64,000 bases of DNA, from assembly GCF_000238395.3 (NCBI RefSeq), contig NZ_CP011026.1:620001-684000 (forward strand). Reading direction: 5' to 3'. Position 1 is the first letter of the stretch. Each line of letters starts with the position of its first letter. This document shows, in pieces, positions 1-8,524 of this stretch. The translations under genes were made by a program, and so were the position numbers. The DNA comes from Pseudoalteromonas arctica A 37-1-2 (GTDB taxonomy: Bacteria > Pseudomonadota > Gammaproteobacteria > Enterobacterales > Alteromonadaceae). Below the pieces are notes generated by a model. The model was not told the DNA's origin and made no database searches. It saw only the letters and a program-made list of their open reading frames with translations.

Positions 1-88
1 GTGAACCTTCACCACGAACTGGAATGATTGCTGATGGATTATAGTTTGGTACCATTACGTCGTTAAATAAGTCTCTTGTTACTTGCAT
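1..88 (-). CDS. Acetylornithine/succinylornithine aminotransferase, N-terminal fragment
   Basis: Only the first 29 codons are in the window; the gene runs off the left edge. The reverse strand starts with ATG at 88-86 behind an AGGTG ribosome site and reads MQVTRDLFNDVMVPNYNPSA, followed by IIPVRGEGS. This matches the N-terminus of the class-III PLP aminotransferases ArgD and AstC, where the segment IPVRGEGS is strongly conserved. These enzymes transfer the amino group of N-acetylornithine or succinylornithine to 2-oxoglutarate in arginine synthesis or breakdown. The PLP lysine lies outside the window, so ArgD and AstC cannot be separated. An Lrp-type regulator is divergent, about 195 bases away. 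Confidence 0.75.
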   Translation of the reverse strand, partial: MQVTRDLFNDVMVPNYNPSAIIPVRGEGS

Positions 89-282
89 TTTTACACCTAA
101 ATTTAATGGGCTTAGATAAAAGATTAGTTGCTAACTCAAAGAAGAATATAGCCTTTATTCTTCAGCAAACACGTTATTATTTCTTGTAGAGGCCATTATC
201 GAAGGTTAGCTATTAAAATTGCAGTGCTATTTTGTGAAAAATGATTAAAATAAAAGACAAAATAACGAAGAAAATAACCATT

Positions 283-711
283 ATGATAACTCCACAAGAT
301 GAAAAGCTACTTTCTGTACTAAAAACAAACGCTAGAGCGAGTATTTCTGATCTTGCTCGCATGCTTGACTTATCTCGTTCAACGGTACAAAGCCGTATGC
401 TCAAACTAGAAGAAACGGGTGTAATTAAAGGCTATAGCGTTGATTATGGTGACGACTACCTCAGTAAAATGGTATCAGCTCATGTGTCTATAAAAGTAAG
501 GCAAAAATTAACAACTAAAACAAATATCGAGCTTAAGCAAATTGATGCAATTTCGCAGCTTTACGCGATAAGTGGTGAGTTTGATTTAATTGCTGTAGTA
601 CAGGCTCAAAATTTAGAGCAGCTTAGCCATTTACTAGACGATATAGGAAATCTGGATGGAGTAGAGCGCACAACATCTTCTGTAATTTTAGAAACTAAAT
701 TTAAGCGTTAA
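283..711 (+). CDS. Lrp/AsnC-family transcriptional regulator
   Basis: 142 residues from the ATG at 283. An upstream in-frame ATG at 241 would add a Lys/Ile-rich extension not typical of the family, so 283 is preferred. Residues 1-60 form the AsnC-type helix-turn-helix (DEKLLSVLKTNARASISDLA, then LSRSTVQSRMLKLEETGVIKGY). The rest has the RAM/AsnC ligand-binding pattern, including the family's GEFDLIAVV strand. Such proteins are small multimeric DNA binders that sense amino acids. It is divergent from the ArgD/AstC-like gene, so control of that gene is a reasonable inference. Ribosome site is weak. Family call is firm; the ligand is unknown. Confidence 0.85.
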   Translation: MITPQDEKLLSVLKTNARASISDLARMLDLSRSTVQSRMLKLEETGVIKGYSVDYGDDYLSKMVSAHVSIKVRQKLTTKTNIELKQIDAISQLYAISGEFDLIAVVQAQNLEQLSHLLDDIGNLDGVERTTSSVILETKFKR

Positions 712-988
712 TCGCCATTTAAGCCCTGAGTTGTTTAATACTGTTTATATATTGGAAATGACTATAAACATTACTAAATAACGTGTAGTAAATAGTTTAT
801 AAATTCTTGATTTATTTATCTTGCGTGCTAAAATTAAAATTAGTTGGTAATTGCGTTTTTAGTAATTATATGACAAGGATTTATTTACTACTTACATGGA
901 TGTAGAGAGTCTCCCTCCCTCGTACTTATGTAAAAAATCGAACTATTTTATAAACAATGCAATACTAATTATTGTGTTAAGGGTAATT

Positions 989-1363
989 ATGAAAACGGTT
1001 TTTACAGTGATATTATCAATCATACTTATAGGTTATTATTTAACGGCTAAAGCTAGTCATTTTTCGTCAAAGAAGAATACAGAAGTTAATACGTATAGCG
1101 ATATCTATTTTAAACTCGAAACATCCTCAGTAAATATCAATGAAATAATTGCTGGGGCTACAGATTTTGCTTTAACTATGTGCGCAGATAAAGCCTATCA
1201 GGAAGCTTTAGGTAATACTGTTGCTAGCTGCAATTCTCAATTTGAAGAATCTAAAAATGTTTGCTCAAAGCATATTATGAAGAATGTTAAGCCGCACTAT
1301 ACAGACAAAGCTACAGTAACACTGCTAACAGAAAGGTTTATTAAGTGTGTAAGCGCTGCATAG
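989..1363 (+). CDS. Small secreted or membrane-anchored hypothetical protein
   Basis: 124 residues from the ATG at 989, preceded by a TAAGGG ribosome site; the longer reading from 896 has no good ribosome site and puts an unlikely polar segment before the hydrophobic one. Residues 2-22 are a hydrophobic signal or anchor segment (MKTVFTVILSIILIGYYLTA). The mature part has four cysteines (MCADKAY, ASCNSQ, NVCSKH, IKCVSA), which could form two disulfides in the periplasm. I do not recognise the family. It stands alone, with gaps of about 280 bases before it and 100 bases after it. Likely real because of the ribosome site and signal sequence, but function unknown. Confidence 0.55.
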   Translation: MKTVFTVILSIILIGYYLTAKASHFSSKKNTEVNTYSDIYFKLETSSVNINEIIAGATDFALTMCADKAYQEALGNTVASCNSQFEESKNVCSKHIMKNVKPHYTDKATVTLLTERFIKCVSAA

Positions 1364-1464
1364 CTGGGAAATTAGAGCTGTTACCTAATAATTACAGCAA
1401 ATAATGCAATTTTAATCTGTTTGGCTACACTTATTTTAATTTGTACATTATTTAGCAATGGATT

Positions 1465-2634
1465 ATGCCCGGATATCTTTTTACTTTCTTATTAGGTTTA
1501 ACTGAGCCTCTTCAGTTTGGAACAAACTTACCCACCAGTGCACCTGATAATGCAGTCAACCAAGTTGAGTGTATTTCATTTGAAATGGGAGCCCCTTTTT
1601 AGCTACAAACCTTGCCATGGTTACGCGCACGTCGAGAAGTAAAGTTAGACCGCTTAGATGGTTATTTCACAACTCACTTAATGCCTGAAATGAAGGCCTA
1701 TGGGCGCATATCATCCCCCATCTTTTTAGAAAGCTGGTACTGGTTTACTCATCCAGAGAGCATTAATAAACCAAAAAATAAAATGCGTTATGGTGCAGTA
1801 AGAGGGAGTTACCAGGCTAATTGGTTTAAAACTCAGAATATTATTGCTGAGGTAGAAGTAAATTCATTAGAAGAAATAGTAAATGTTATGCACCATAAGC
1901 GGATTGATAGAATTCTACTTGATTTAGACGATTTTGAATTAGCGGCCTCTAAGCTAGGCATTAATGAAGATGAGTATCAAAGAGAATTTTTTAGGTATGT
2001 ACCTTTGGGATTATTTGCTTCGCATTCACTTATTAAACGCTTCCCTAAATTTATGCAGCAGTTTGATGAAAATATAAATACTTGCGCGCAGGCACCATTT
2101 TCACTATCAAAAAGTGAAGAAAAGCAAATACTTGATAGATTGTCCAGTAGTGCTAAAACCTTACTAAACTTACCTAGTTTAGTAGAACAAGTTCAAATAA
2201 GTAATGAGTCTCCCTTAAGTGAATCTGAAATTAAAAGACTAGACCAGCTATGGATAAAAGAAAGTAAACAAGTAAAGCACCCTGATGGATTAGCTATGCT
2301 TAATTTACCGTTATCTAAAGTATTTAAAAAATGGCAATCTCAATTCAAAGGTGTTGTTACTGAGCTAATATTGACTGATAACCAAGGAAAAAACATCGCT
2401 ATTAGTAAGCTAACCAGTGACTACTGGCAAGGAGATGAAAATAAGTTTACTAAAACATTTAAACAGTCAAAATATTTTAACTTTGATAGCGTCACATATG
2501 ATGCATCAACACATCATTTTCAAGTTCAGCTAAGTTTTCCTGTTTTAGATGATAATAATAGTCATATTGGAGTGTTGATTTTAGGTGTTGATGTAGAAAA
2601 AGCACTTCATTCGTCAAATGAAAAGAGTAATTAA
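1465..2634 (+). pseudogene. Periplasmic solute-binding protein (SBP_bac_3-like) gene broken by an in-frame TAG
   Basis: Reading frame 1 from ATG 1465 gives a short hydrophobic N-terminus, then LQFGTNLPTSAPDN, a TAG stop at 1600-1602, and continues in the same frame with LQTLPWLRARREVKLDRLDG. The pattern on both sides of the stop fits one continuous solute-binding domain: an early GTNLP strand, then PWxRA...GxxDGYF, then RYGAVRGSY, and a hinge ending near residue 205. The C-terminal 140 residues look like an added sensor-type domain. One base (CAG to TAG) would explain the lesion. A truncated 340-residue product from TTG 1612 is possible but would lack a signal peptide. The 1465 start also lacks positive charges, so the 5' end may carry a second lesion. 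Confidence 0.65.
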
Positions 2635-2652
2635 CTCATTACCTTTCACATA

Positions 2653-2688
2653 AGTTAGCTAAGCTTTAATGCTTTAGCTTAGCTAACT
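2653..2688. terminator. Hairpin between convergent genes
   Basis: A perfect 12-bp inverted repeat, AGTTAGCTAAGC at 2653-2664 and GCTTAGCTAACT at 2677-2688, with a 12-base loop. It lies between the stops of the convergent pseudogene and the propeller-like gene, where a bidirectional terminator is expected. There is no clear U-tract, so its efficiency as an intrinsic terminator is uncertain. Confidence 0.55.
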
Positions 2689-2693
2689 AGATG

Positions 2694-3626
2694 CTATGGA
2701 AGTGTTTTTTCTGAAATAGGTTTTTTTCTTATAACTTCTTTTTTGGCTTTATCAAGCTTTATAAAATAAGCATTACCGCCTATGCCTTTAAACTCTTCAT
2801 CTGTAAATACAATCGTGTTGTCATCAAAAAAGGTGACTGCTTCTTTTTGAGTAACAATCCCTAGGTCTATTTTTGATACATCACCAGAGAAAAACTTATC
2901 ACCTTCAAAGTTTTCAAATAACCAAAGACTTGTTGAATCAAGTAAGACTAATTTTTTACGATCGGGGCTGAGCGCCGCAGAGGTTATCCAGCATAGTTTT
3001 TCAAGCGTGGTACACGTTTTAAAAGAGTCAATTAGCTCAGCATCAAAATTTGCTGCATGATCGCCCACTTTATACACTTTAGTAATACCATCGAAAGGTT
3101 CTGTGCGGTTTTTAGTAAATAAATATAAATGACGACCTAGTGCTACAAATGCTTCTAAATCAAAATTTCGGTCATTAGGTTTTATCGGACTGCCATCCAT
3201 TTCAGGGTAGGTAAACTTAATTATTTCGGCTTGGGTTGTGTCTGTTTTTATATCTATTGGGTTTTCTATTTTATAAATAGTAAGCCATCTACGATCGTTT
3301 TTGTTATTACCAAAATCCCCTAAAAAAAAGTGCCCAAATTTGTTTTGGGTCATGTCTTCCCAGTCTATGTTTTTAGCATTTTCAACCAAAATCTCTTTGG
3401 CGATAGAACCATCTTTGTTAAGGCGGTAAAGCTTGGGTTCGTTGCCTCCGTCGTTAATAGCCCATAGACGTTTTTGTTTATCAAATTCAATACCTGAGAT
3501 TTCTTTTAATTTAGGATCAACTGAGATTTCTTTTTTACTATAAAGGGTATAGATTGAAGAACCAACAAGTGTGGCTATTATTAAAAAGATGATGGCTATA
3601 GTTATTAAAATGCTTTTTTTCAACAT
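2694..3626 (-). CDS. Membrane-anchored beta-propeller-like protein of unknown function
   Basis: 310 residues. Residues 4-28 form one uncleaved-looking transmembrane anchor (ILITIAIIFLIIATLVGSSI), placing the rest in the periplasm. The soluble part has repeated beta-strand blocks with GIEFDKQKRLWAINDGGNEP, NIDWEDMT, FFLGDFGNN and SAALSPDRKKLVLLD. These resemble blades of NHL/SMP-30/SdiA-regulated propeller proteins, where strands end in short WAINDG- or LGDFGNN-type turns. No catalytic residues can be assigned. It is monocistronic and converges on the broken solute-binding gene. Ribosome site is weak. Fold assignment is inference; no function is claimed. Confidence 0.6.
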   Translation of the reverse strand: MLKKSILITIAIIFLIIATLVGSSIYTLYSKKEISVDPKLKEISGIEFDKQKRLWAINDGGNEPKLYRLNKDGSIAKEILVENAKNIDWEDMTQNKFGHFFLGDFGNNKNDRRWLTIYKIENPIDIKTDTTQAEIIKFTYPEMDGSPIKPNDRNFDLEAFVALGRHLYLFTKNRTEPFDGITKVYKVGDHAANFDAELIDSFKTCTTLEKLCWITSAALSPDRKKLVLLDSTSLWLFENFEGDKFFSGDVSKIDLGIVTQKEAVTFFDDNTIVFTDEEFKGIGGNAYFIKLDKAKKEVIRKKPISEKTLP

Positions 3627-4009
3627 GAAAATTATGATATTTCAGAGTATTAAGATGCTGTGTATTATCGCTGATGAAAGTACAGAACAAAAGAATTTTA
3701 TAAATTTAGGCAATACTTTTGGATTATTTAACTTTAAATTCGATTAAATAAATAATATGTGATGTACGCTTAGTTGGTTCAAATATTGCTCTGTACTACT
3801 GAGCTTTTTAAAAAAGATTGTTTATATACTAACCGCACTTTTTAGGTGCAGAAAAAATGAATTGTTGCACTGTAATAATGCGTAAATAAAGTTTTGGTTA
3901 ACTTACAACGTGTTTAATGATTTTGAATGGAATCCACATCGCCTTTTTGTTTAGTTGTATGGCCTGTGGCAAAGATTAAGTACCCTTTTTGGTTTAGTTG
4001 GAGCCTGCT
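3627..4009. other. Intergenic region upstream of the glycogen operon
   Basis: 383 bases between the divergent propeller-like gene and the CBM48 gene. It is very AT-rich and has no convincing open reading frame; the longest ATG reading is 10 codons. A TATACT hexamer at 3825-3830 could be a -10 box but has no good -35 partner. Several GCAC/GTGC words near 3836-3875 give weak dyad symmetry. The operon promoter must lie here, but I cannot place it. Confidence 0.4.
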
Positions 4010-4312
4010 ATGTTGAATAAACGTTTTTTTAAAACAAAAGATGAAGCTGAAGTAACCTTTGAATTTTCTCATCCAGAGGCAGAAGAAGTTTGCTTATTAG
4101 GCGAATTTAATGATTGGCAACCTGTGCCAATGAAGCTTAATAAAAAACAAGGTGTGTTTAAATTTAAACAACGCTTACCTATCGATCAACAATTTCACTT
4201 TCGTTATTTAATAAATGGAGACATTTGGGATAACGACCACCAAGCTGATGGTTATATTGGCAATACATTTGGCACAGAAAACAGCATAGTAAATACTCAA
4301 CGCATTAATTAA
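4010..4312 (+). CDS. Stand-alone CBM48 (AMPK-beta-like) glycogen-binding protein
   Basis: 100 residues from ATG 4010, which has a TTGGAG ribosome site 7-8 bases upstream; the in-frame TTG at 3998 overlaps that site and is rejected. The whole protein is one CBM48/isoamylase N-terminal domain: VCLLGEFNDWQPVPMKLNKK, then the strands FKFKQRLP and FHFRYLINGDIWDND. The Trp residues of FNDW and IWDND are the usual glucan-stacking positions. There is no catalytic domain. It is the first gene of the glycogen operon, 9 bases before malQ, which suggests a non-catalytic glycogen-binding or targeting subunit. The domain is clear; the role is inference. Confidence 0.85.
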   Translation: MLNKRFFKTKDEAEVTFEFSHPEAEEVCLLGEFNDWQPVPMKLNKKQGVFKFKQRLPIDQQFHFRYLINGDIWDNDHQADGYIGNTFGTENSIVNTQRIN

Positions 4313-4321
4313 GGCGATTCA

Positions 4322-6316
4322 ATGGATGCTCTTTCGCAGTTGTTTTACCTGCATGGTATTGGCTTTGAATTCACTAAGTATACAGGTGAACAGGTGTTTT
4401 TTAGCGAAGACACGCGTAAACGTGCTTTGCAATGTTGCGGTGTTGATACAAATAACGAAGCCGAAATAACTCAACTAACTTATGATTTAGATGCATCGCT
4501 TTGGCTGGATTTAGTACCCAGTGTGAGTTTGGTTGACCAAAAAAAATGCGCTTTAAAGCTTCGTATAGACGAACGTCAGCAGTATTTAGCCGCCAACATT
4601 AATGTCCCTTCTCTTGGGATGAACATAGCGGTTGAGAACCTTTATCATTTGGCAGTTACAGGTGAATATTACTTACATGGCGTTCGCTATATTGAGCTGG
4701 CACTACCCATAGAAACTATGCCAATTGGCTATCATGACGCTAATGTTCAGGTAGGTGAGCAACACGCTATTACACAAATTTGGTGCGTGCCTGAGCAAGT
4801 CTATCAAGTTGAAGACACAAAGCGCACAGGGTTATCTATTCAGCTTTACACATTAAAAAATAAAGCGCATTTAGGTATTGGCGACTTTGACGATTTACTA
4901 ACGCTTACAAAATTATGCAGCTCGCAAAATATGGATTACATATTACTTAATCCACTGCATTTGTTATTTGCTGATATGCCAGAGCGTGCAAGCCCTTATA
5001 GCCCTAGTAGTCGGGCTTTATTAAACCCTCTTTATATTTCTATAGTATTAAGCGAAGACGCACAAAATAACACAGTTCTGCATGACCTCATGCAACGAGG
5101 CGATGTAATTACACTTATAAAAAGTAATGATCAATTTATAGATTATGAAAATGTAAGCCGTATAAAGTATGCGTTATTTGAAGCGCTTTATAATCAGTTT
5201 GAATTAACGGCAAGTGATGAGCGTCGCCAAGCGTTTACTGATTTTTGTAATACTCATTCAACTACATTAAATACCCTCGAATCAGATAACCTAACATTTG
5301 CTTATTACCTGCAATGGCAAGCGCATATGCAACTGGCACTGTGTCAAAAAAGTTGCGCAGAGAGAGGCATGGCTATTGGCTTAATAAACGACTTAGCTGT
5401 TGGTTGTGCGGGTGATGGAGCTGAATTTAAAAATCAAAAACCACTGTTTAGCCAAGGTGCAAGTGTAGGTGCTCCACCTGATCCATGGGCTGAAGCTGGT
5501 CAAAATTGGGGCCTCCCAGCCCTCAATCCCCAAAGCCTTAGTAATAATCACTACCAATTTTACCGCTCGCTCATTCGCGCAAACATGCAAAACGTAGGTG
5601 GACTTCGAATTGACCACGTAATGGCTATTAGGCGCCTATGGTGGTGCTTTGAAAGCAATGGCGAACAAGATGGCTGTTATGTTTACTACCCGTTTGAGCA
5701 CTTACTCGCCATTTTAAAAATTGAATCACATATTAATCAGAGTATTGTTATTGGAGAAGATTTAGGCGTTGTGCCGCCAGAGGTAAGGCTGGCTTTGGCA
5801 TCTAGCGGTATTTTTTCTAACAGCTTGTTTTATTTTGAAAAACAACACAGTGGTGAGTTTTTATCGGTAGATGAGCTAGCAACACAGTGTTTGTTAATGA
5901 TAGCCAATCATGATGTCCCTCCATTTACAGGTTGGTGGCAGCATGCTGATTTAAATATTAAGCAACAATACAAGCTTATTACTTGCAATGAATACGAGCA
6001 ATTAAAGCAACAACGAATAGAAGAGCAACATAGGATACTACGATTTATTAATCGCCATACCAATACAACCGAGCTTTTATTACATAGTAATTCAGTCGAA
6101 GTATATAACGCACTAGCATTATGTTTGGCGGGTTCTCAATCGCGTTTATTTGCAATACAAATAGATGATTTAGATGAGCAGAAGTATCCGGTTAATATCC
6201 CCGGGACAGACAAAGAATATCCTAATTGGCGACGTGTATTAACGCATACCAGTGAAGAAATTTTTACCAAAAATGCCTCACTTTTAGCTGCTATCGATTC
6301 AATAAGGAAAGGTTAA
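4322..6316 (+). CDS. malQ: 4-alpha-glucanotransferase (amylomaltase)
   Basis: 664 residues, GH77. It transfers alpha-1,4-glucan segments between maltodextrins, recycling short chains left by debranching and phosphorolysis. Residues 1-140 are the N-terminal domain of bacterial MalQ. The catalytic barrel carries SPYSPSSRALLNPLYI, LINDLAVGCAGDGAE, the nucleophile Asp431 in GLRIDHVMAI, the acid/base Glu479 in IGEDLGVVP, and the third acidic residue in ANHDVPPFTGWW. Length is close to E. coli MalQ (694). It follows the CBM48 gene by 9 bases and abuts glgB with no gap, so it is part of the glycogen operon rather than a separate maltose operon. All catalytic motifs are intact. Confidence 0.95.
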   Translation: MDALSQLFYLHGIGFEFTKYTGEQVFFSEDTRKRALQCCGVDTNNEAEITQLTYDLDASLWLDLVPSVSLVDQKKCALKLRIDERQQYLAANINVPSLGMNIAVENLYHLAVTGEYYLHGVRYIELALPIETMPIGYHDANVQVGEQHAITQIWCVPEQVYQVEDTKRTGLSIQLYTLKNKAHLGIGDFDDLLTLTKLCSSQNMDYILLNPLHLLFADMPERASPYSPSSRALLNPLYISIVLSEDAQNNTVLHDLMQRGDVITLIKSNDQFIDYENVSRIKYALFEALYNQFELTASDERRQAFTDFCNTHSTTLNTLESDNLTFAYYLQWQAHMQLALCQKSCAERGMAIGLINDLAVGCAGDGAEFKNQKPLFSQGASVGAPPDPWAEAGQNWGLPALNPQSLSNNHYQFYRSLIRANMQNVGGLRIDHVMAIRRLWWCFESNGEQDGCYVYYPFEHLLAILKIESHINQSIVIGEDLGVVPPEVRLALASSGIFSNSLFYFEKQHSGEFLSVDELATQCLLMIANHDVPPFTGWWQHADLNIKQQYKLITCNEYEQLKQQRIEEQHRILRFINRHTNTTELLLHSNSVEVYNALALCLAGSQSRLFAIQIDDLDEQKYPVNIPGTDKEYPNWRRVLTHTSEEIFTKNASLLAAIDSIRKG

Positions 6317-8524
6317 ATGAGCAGTACAACTAATGAAAATAGTTACGATGCACAGGTGCATGCATTAAATACAGGACGATTTAAAGACCCATTTAGCTTT
6401 TTAGGGGCACATAAAACGGATGCTGAGGTTGAAATTCGTTTTTACTTACCTTGTGCAATAAGTGTGAGTGTTACATTAAATAATAAAAGTATTAAGGCGC
6501 AACGCTACCAACAAAGTGACTTATTTATAGTCAAAGTTGATGCGCTGCCCACTGCGCCTTATCAATGCATTGCTCAGTACACAAATAGCAGCGTTACCTT
6601 TTATGATGAATACAGCTTTGAAAGCACACTTGATGCAGAGGCAATGTATTTATTTAACGAAGGCAGCCTTGAACATGCGTACTCGCATTTTGGTGCACAT
6701 TTTAGCACTCAACAAAATGTAGAGGGTGTGCGCTTTTGTGTATGGGCGCCTAATGCGGCAAGTGTCTCTATTATTGGTGAGTTTAATTTTTGGCAAGCTA
6801 ATCGCCACTTTATGCGTTTTCATCCTGCAAGTGGTGTATGGGAGTTATTCGTACCAGGCCTTAAAGCCGACATGTGCTACAAATTTGCAATTACCGCCCA
6901 AAGTGGAGAAGTACTCGAAAAAGCCGACCCCTATGCATTTAAAATGCAACAAGCACCGGGTACTGCAAGTGTACTGCAGTATAAACCAGAACCTATAACG
7001 CTCGGCGCTCAGGCACTTCAAAACAGACAAAAGCGTAATCATATTGATGCGCCAATTAGTATTTATGAAGTGCATTTAGGCTCATGGCAACGCGCTGAAA
7101 ACAACCGCTATTTAAGTTACACAGAGCTTGCTGACAAACTCGTTAGCTACGCCCTTGAAATGAATTTTACCCATCTGCAACTTATGCCAATAAGTGAATA
7201 CCCGTTTGATGGTTCGTGGGGGTATCAGCCTGTTGGTTTATTTGCACCTACCAGCCGTTTTGGCGATTACAACAGCTTTAAATACTTTGTAGAGCAATGT
7301 CACAAAGCTAATTTAGGTATTTTACTTGATTGGGTGCCTGGGCATTTTCCAAGCGATCCGCATGGTTTACATCGATTCGATGGCACCCATTTATATGAGC
7401 ATGCCGATAAGCGTCAAGGCTTTCACCCTGATTGGAATACCTACATTTATAACTACGACCGTCCTGAAGTTAAAAGCTTTTTGATTTCAAATGCTATGTA
7501 TTGGTTACATCAATTTGGTTTAGATGGTCTGCGTGTAGATGCCGTAGCCTCTATGTTGTATTTAGATTACAGCCGAAAAGAAGGCGAGTGGATTGCTAAT
7601 TGTTATGGCGGGCGCGAAAACTTAGGTGCAATTGAGTGCCTAAAGCAAGTCAATATGCGCAGCTATAAAAACAACCCAGGCATTATGATGGTGGCTGAGG
7701 AGTCAACAGCGTGGCCGGGTGTCACCCAAAGTGTTGAGCACAACGGCTTAGGCTTTGGCTATAAGTGGAATATGGGTTGGATGAACGATAGTTTGCATTA
7801 CATGCAGCACGACCCTTTATACCGTCAGCATCATCATCACGAAATGACTTTTTCGATGGTATACGCTTTTAGTGAAAACTATATATTGCCATTAAGCCAC
7901 GATGAAGTAGTACACGGTAAAGGATCGTTAATTGAAAAAATGCCAGGCGATGATTGGCAGAAATTTGCAAATTTACGCGCTTACTACGCATTTATGTGGG
8001 CACACCCGGGTAAAAAACTCTTGTTTATGGGCGGTGAAATTGCACAGCGAAAAGAGTGGGGACACGATCATTCTATCGATTGGCATTTACTTGAGCACCA
8101 AAGCCACAGCGGTATAAAGCACACCGTAAAAGCGCTCAATACCGTTTATAAAAACCAACCCGCGTTGTATGAGCTAGATTCGAGCGCGGCTGGTTTTACC
8201 TGGATAGATAACAATAATAATCAGCAGAGCATTTTAAGCTTTGTTCGCTATGCTAAAAACGCAAAAGACTTTGTGGTTGTTATTGCTAATTTTACCCCCG
8301 CGTCCTATGAAAACTACGTTATTGGTGTACCGAGTAAAGGGCGTTATAAAGTTGTTTTAAATACAGACGATACTCAGTTTTTTGGCTCTGGCGTTGAAGT
8401 AACTAAAGATTCATCGCAGATAGTTCAGGCAATAAATGAATCAAATCATGGCTTTAAACACAGTATTTCAATTGCCATTGGTGGCTTAACAACTATTTAC
8501 TTACAAAAGGTTGATGATGAGTAA
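6317..8524 (+). CDS. glgB: 1,4-alpha-glucan branching enzyme
   Basis: 735 residues, GH13, close to E. coli GlgB (728). It makes alpha-1,6 branch points in glycogen. There are two N-terminal beta-sandwich modules (about 1-110, and a CBM48 at about 120-225 with GVRFCVWAPNAASVSIIGEF). The barrel has the nucleophile Asp408 in GLRVDAVASMLYLDYSRKEG, the acid/base Glu461 in MMVAEESTAWP, and LPLSHDEVVHGKGSL with the transition-state Asp. The C-terminal domain starts near 630. The start follows the malQ stop directly, with AGGAAAGG as ribosome site. The last eight bases overlap glgX, which suggests translational coupling. Confidence 0.97.
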   Translation: MSSTTNENSYDAQVHALNTGRFKDPFSFLGAHKTDAEVEIRFYLPCAISVSVTLNNKSIKAQRYQQSDLFIVKVDALPTAPYQCIAQYTNSSVTFYDEYSFESTLDAEAMYLFNEGSLEHAYSHFGAHFSTQQNVEGVRFCVWAPNAASVSIIGEFNFWQANRHFMRFHPASGVWELFVPGLKADMCYKFAITAQSGEVLEKADPYAFKMQQAPGTASVLQYKPEPITLGAQALQNRQKRNHIDAPISIYEVHLGSWQRAENNRYLSYTELADKLVSYALEMNFTHLQLMPISEYPFDGSWGYQPVGLFAPTSRFGDYNSFKYFVEQCHKANLGILLDWVPGHFPSDPHGLHRFDGTHLYEHADKRQGFHPDWNTYIYNYDRPEVKSFLISNAMYWLHQFGLDGLRVDAVASMLYLDYSRKEGEWIANCYGGRENLGAIECLKQVNMRSYKNNPGIMMVAEESTAWPGVTQSVEHNGLGFGYKWNMGWMNDSLHYMQHDPLYRQHHHHEMTFSMVYAFSENYILPLSHDEVVHGKGSLIEKMPGDDWQKFANLRAYYAFMWAHPGKKLLFMGGEIAQRKEWGHDHSIDWHLLEHQSHSGIKHTVKALNTVYKNQPALYELDSSAAGFTWIDNNNNQQSILSFVRYAKNAKDFVVVIANFTPASYENYVIGVPSKGRYKVVLNTDDTQFFGSGVEVTKDSSQIVQAINESNHGFKHSISIAIGGLTTIYLQKVDDE

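Noticed and set aside
896..988. Longer 155-residue reading of the gene ending at 1363
   Set aside because: No ribosome site before 896, and the extra 31 residues precede a typical signal sequence that starts with its own TAAGGG-supported ATG at 989.
3741..3830. CRP-type operator upstream of the glycogen operon
   Set aside because: A TGTGA half-site is seen but the TCACA partner at six bases is missing.
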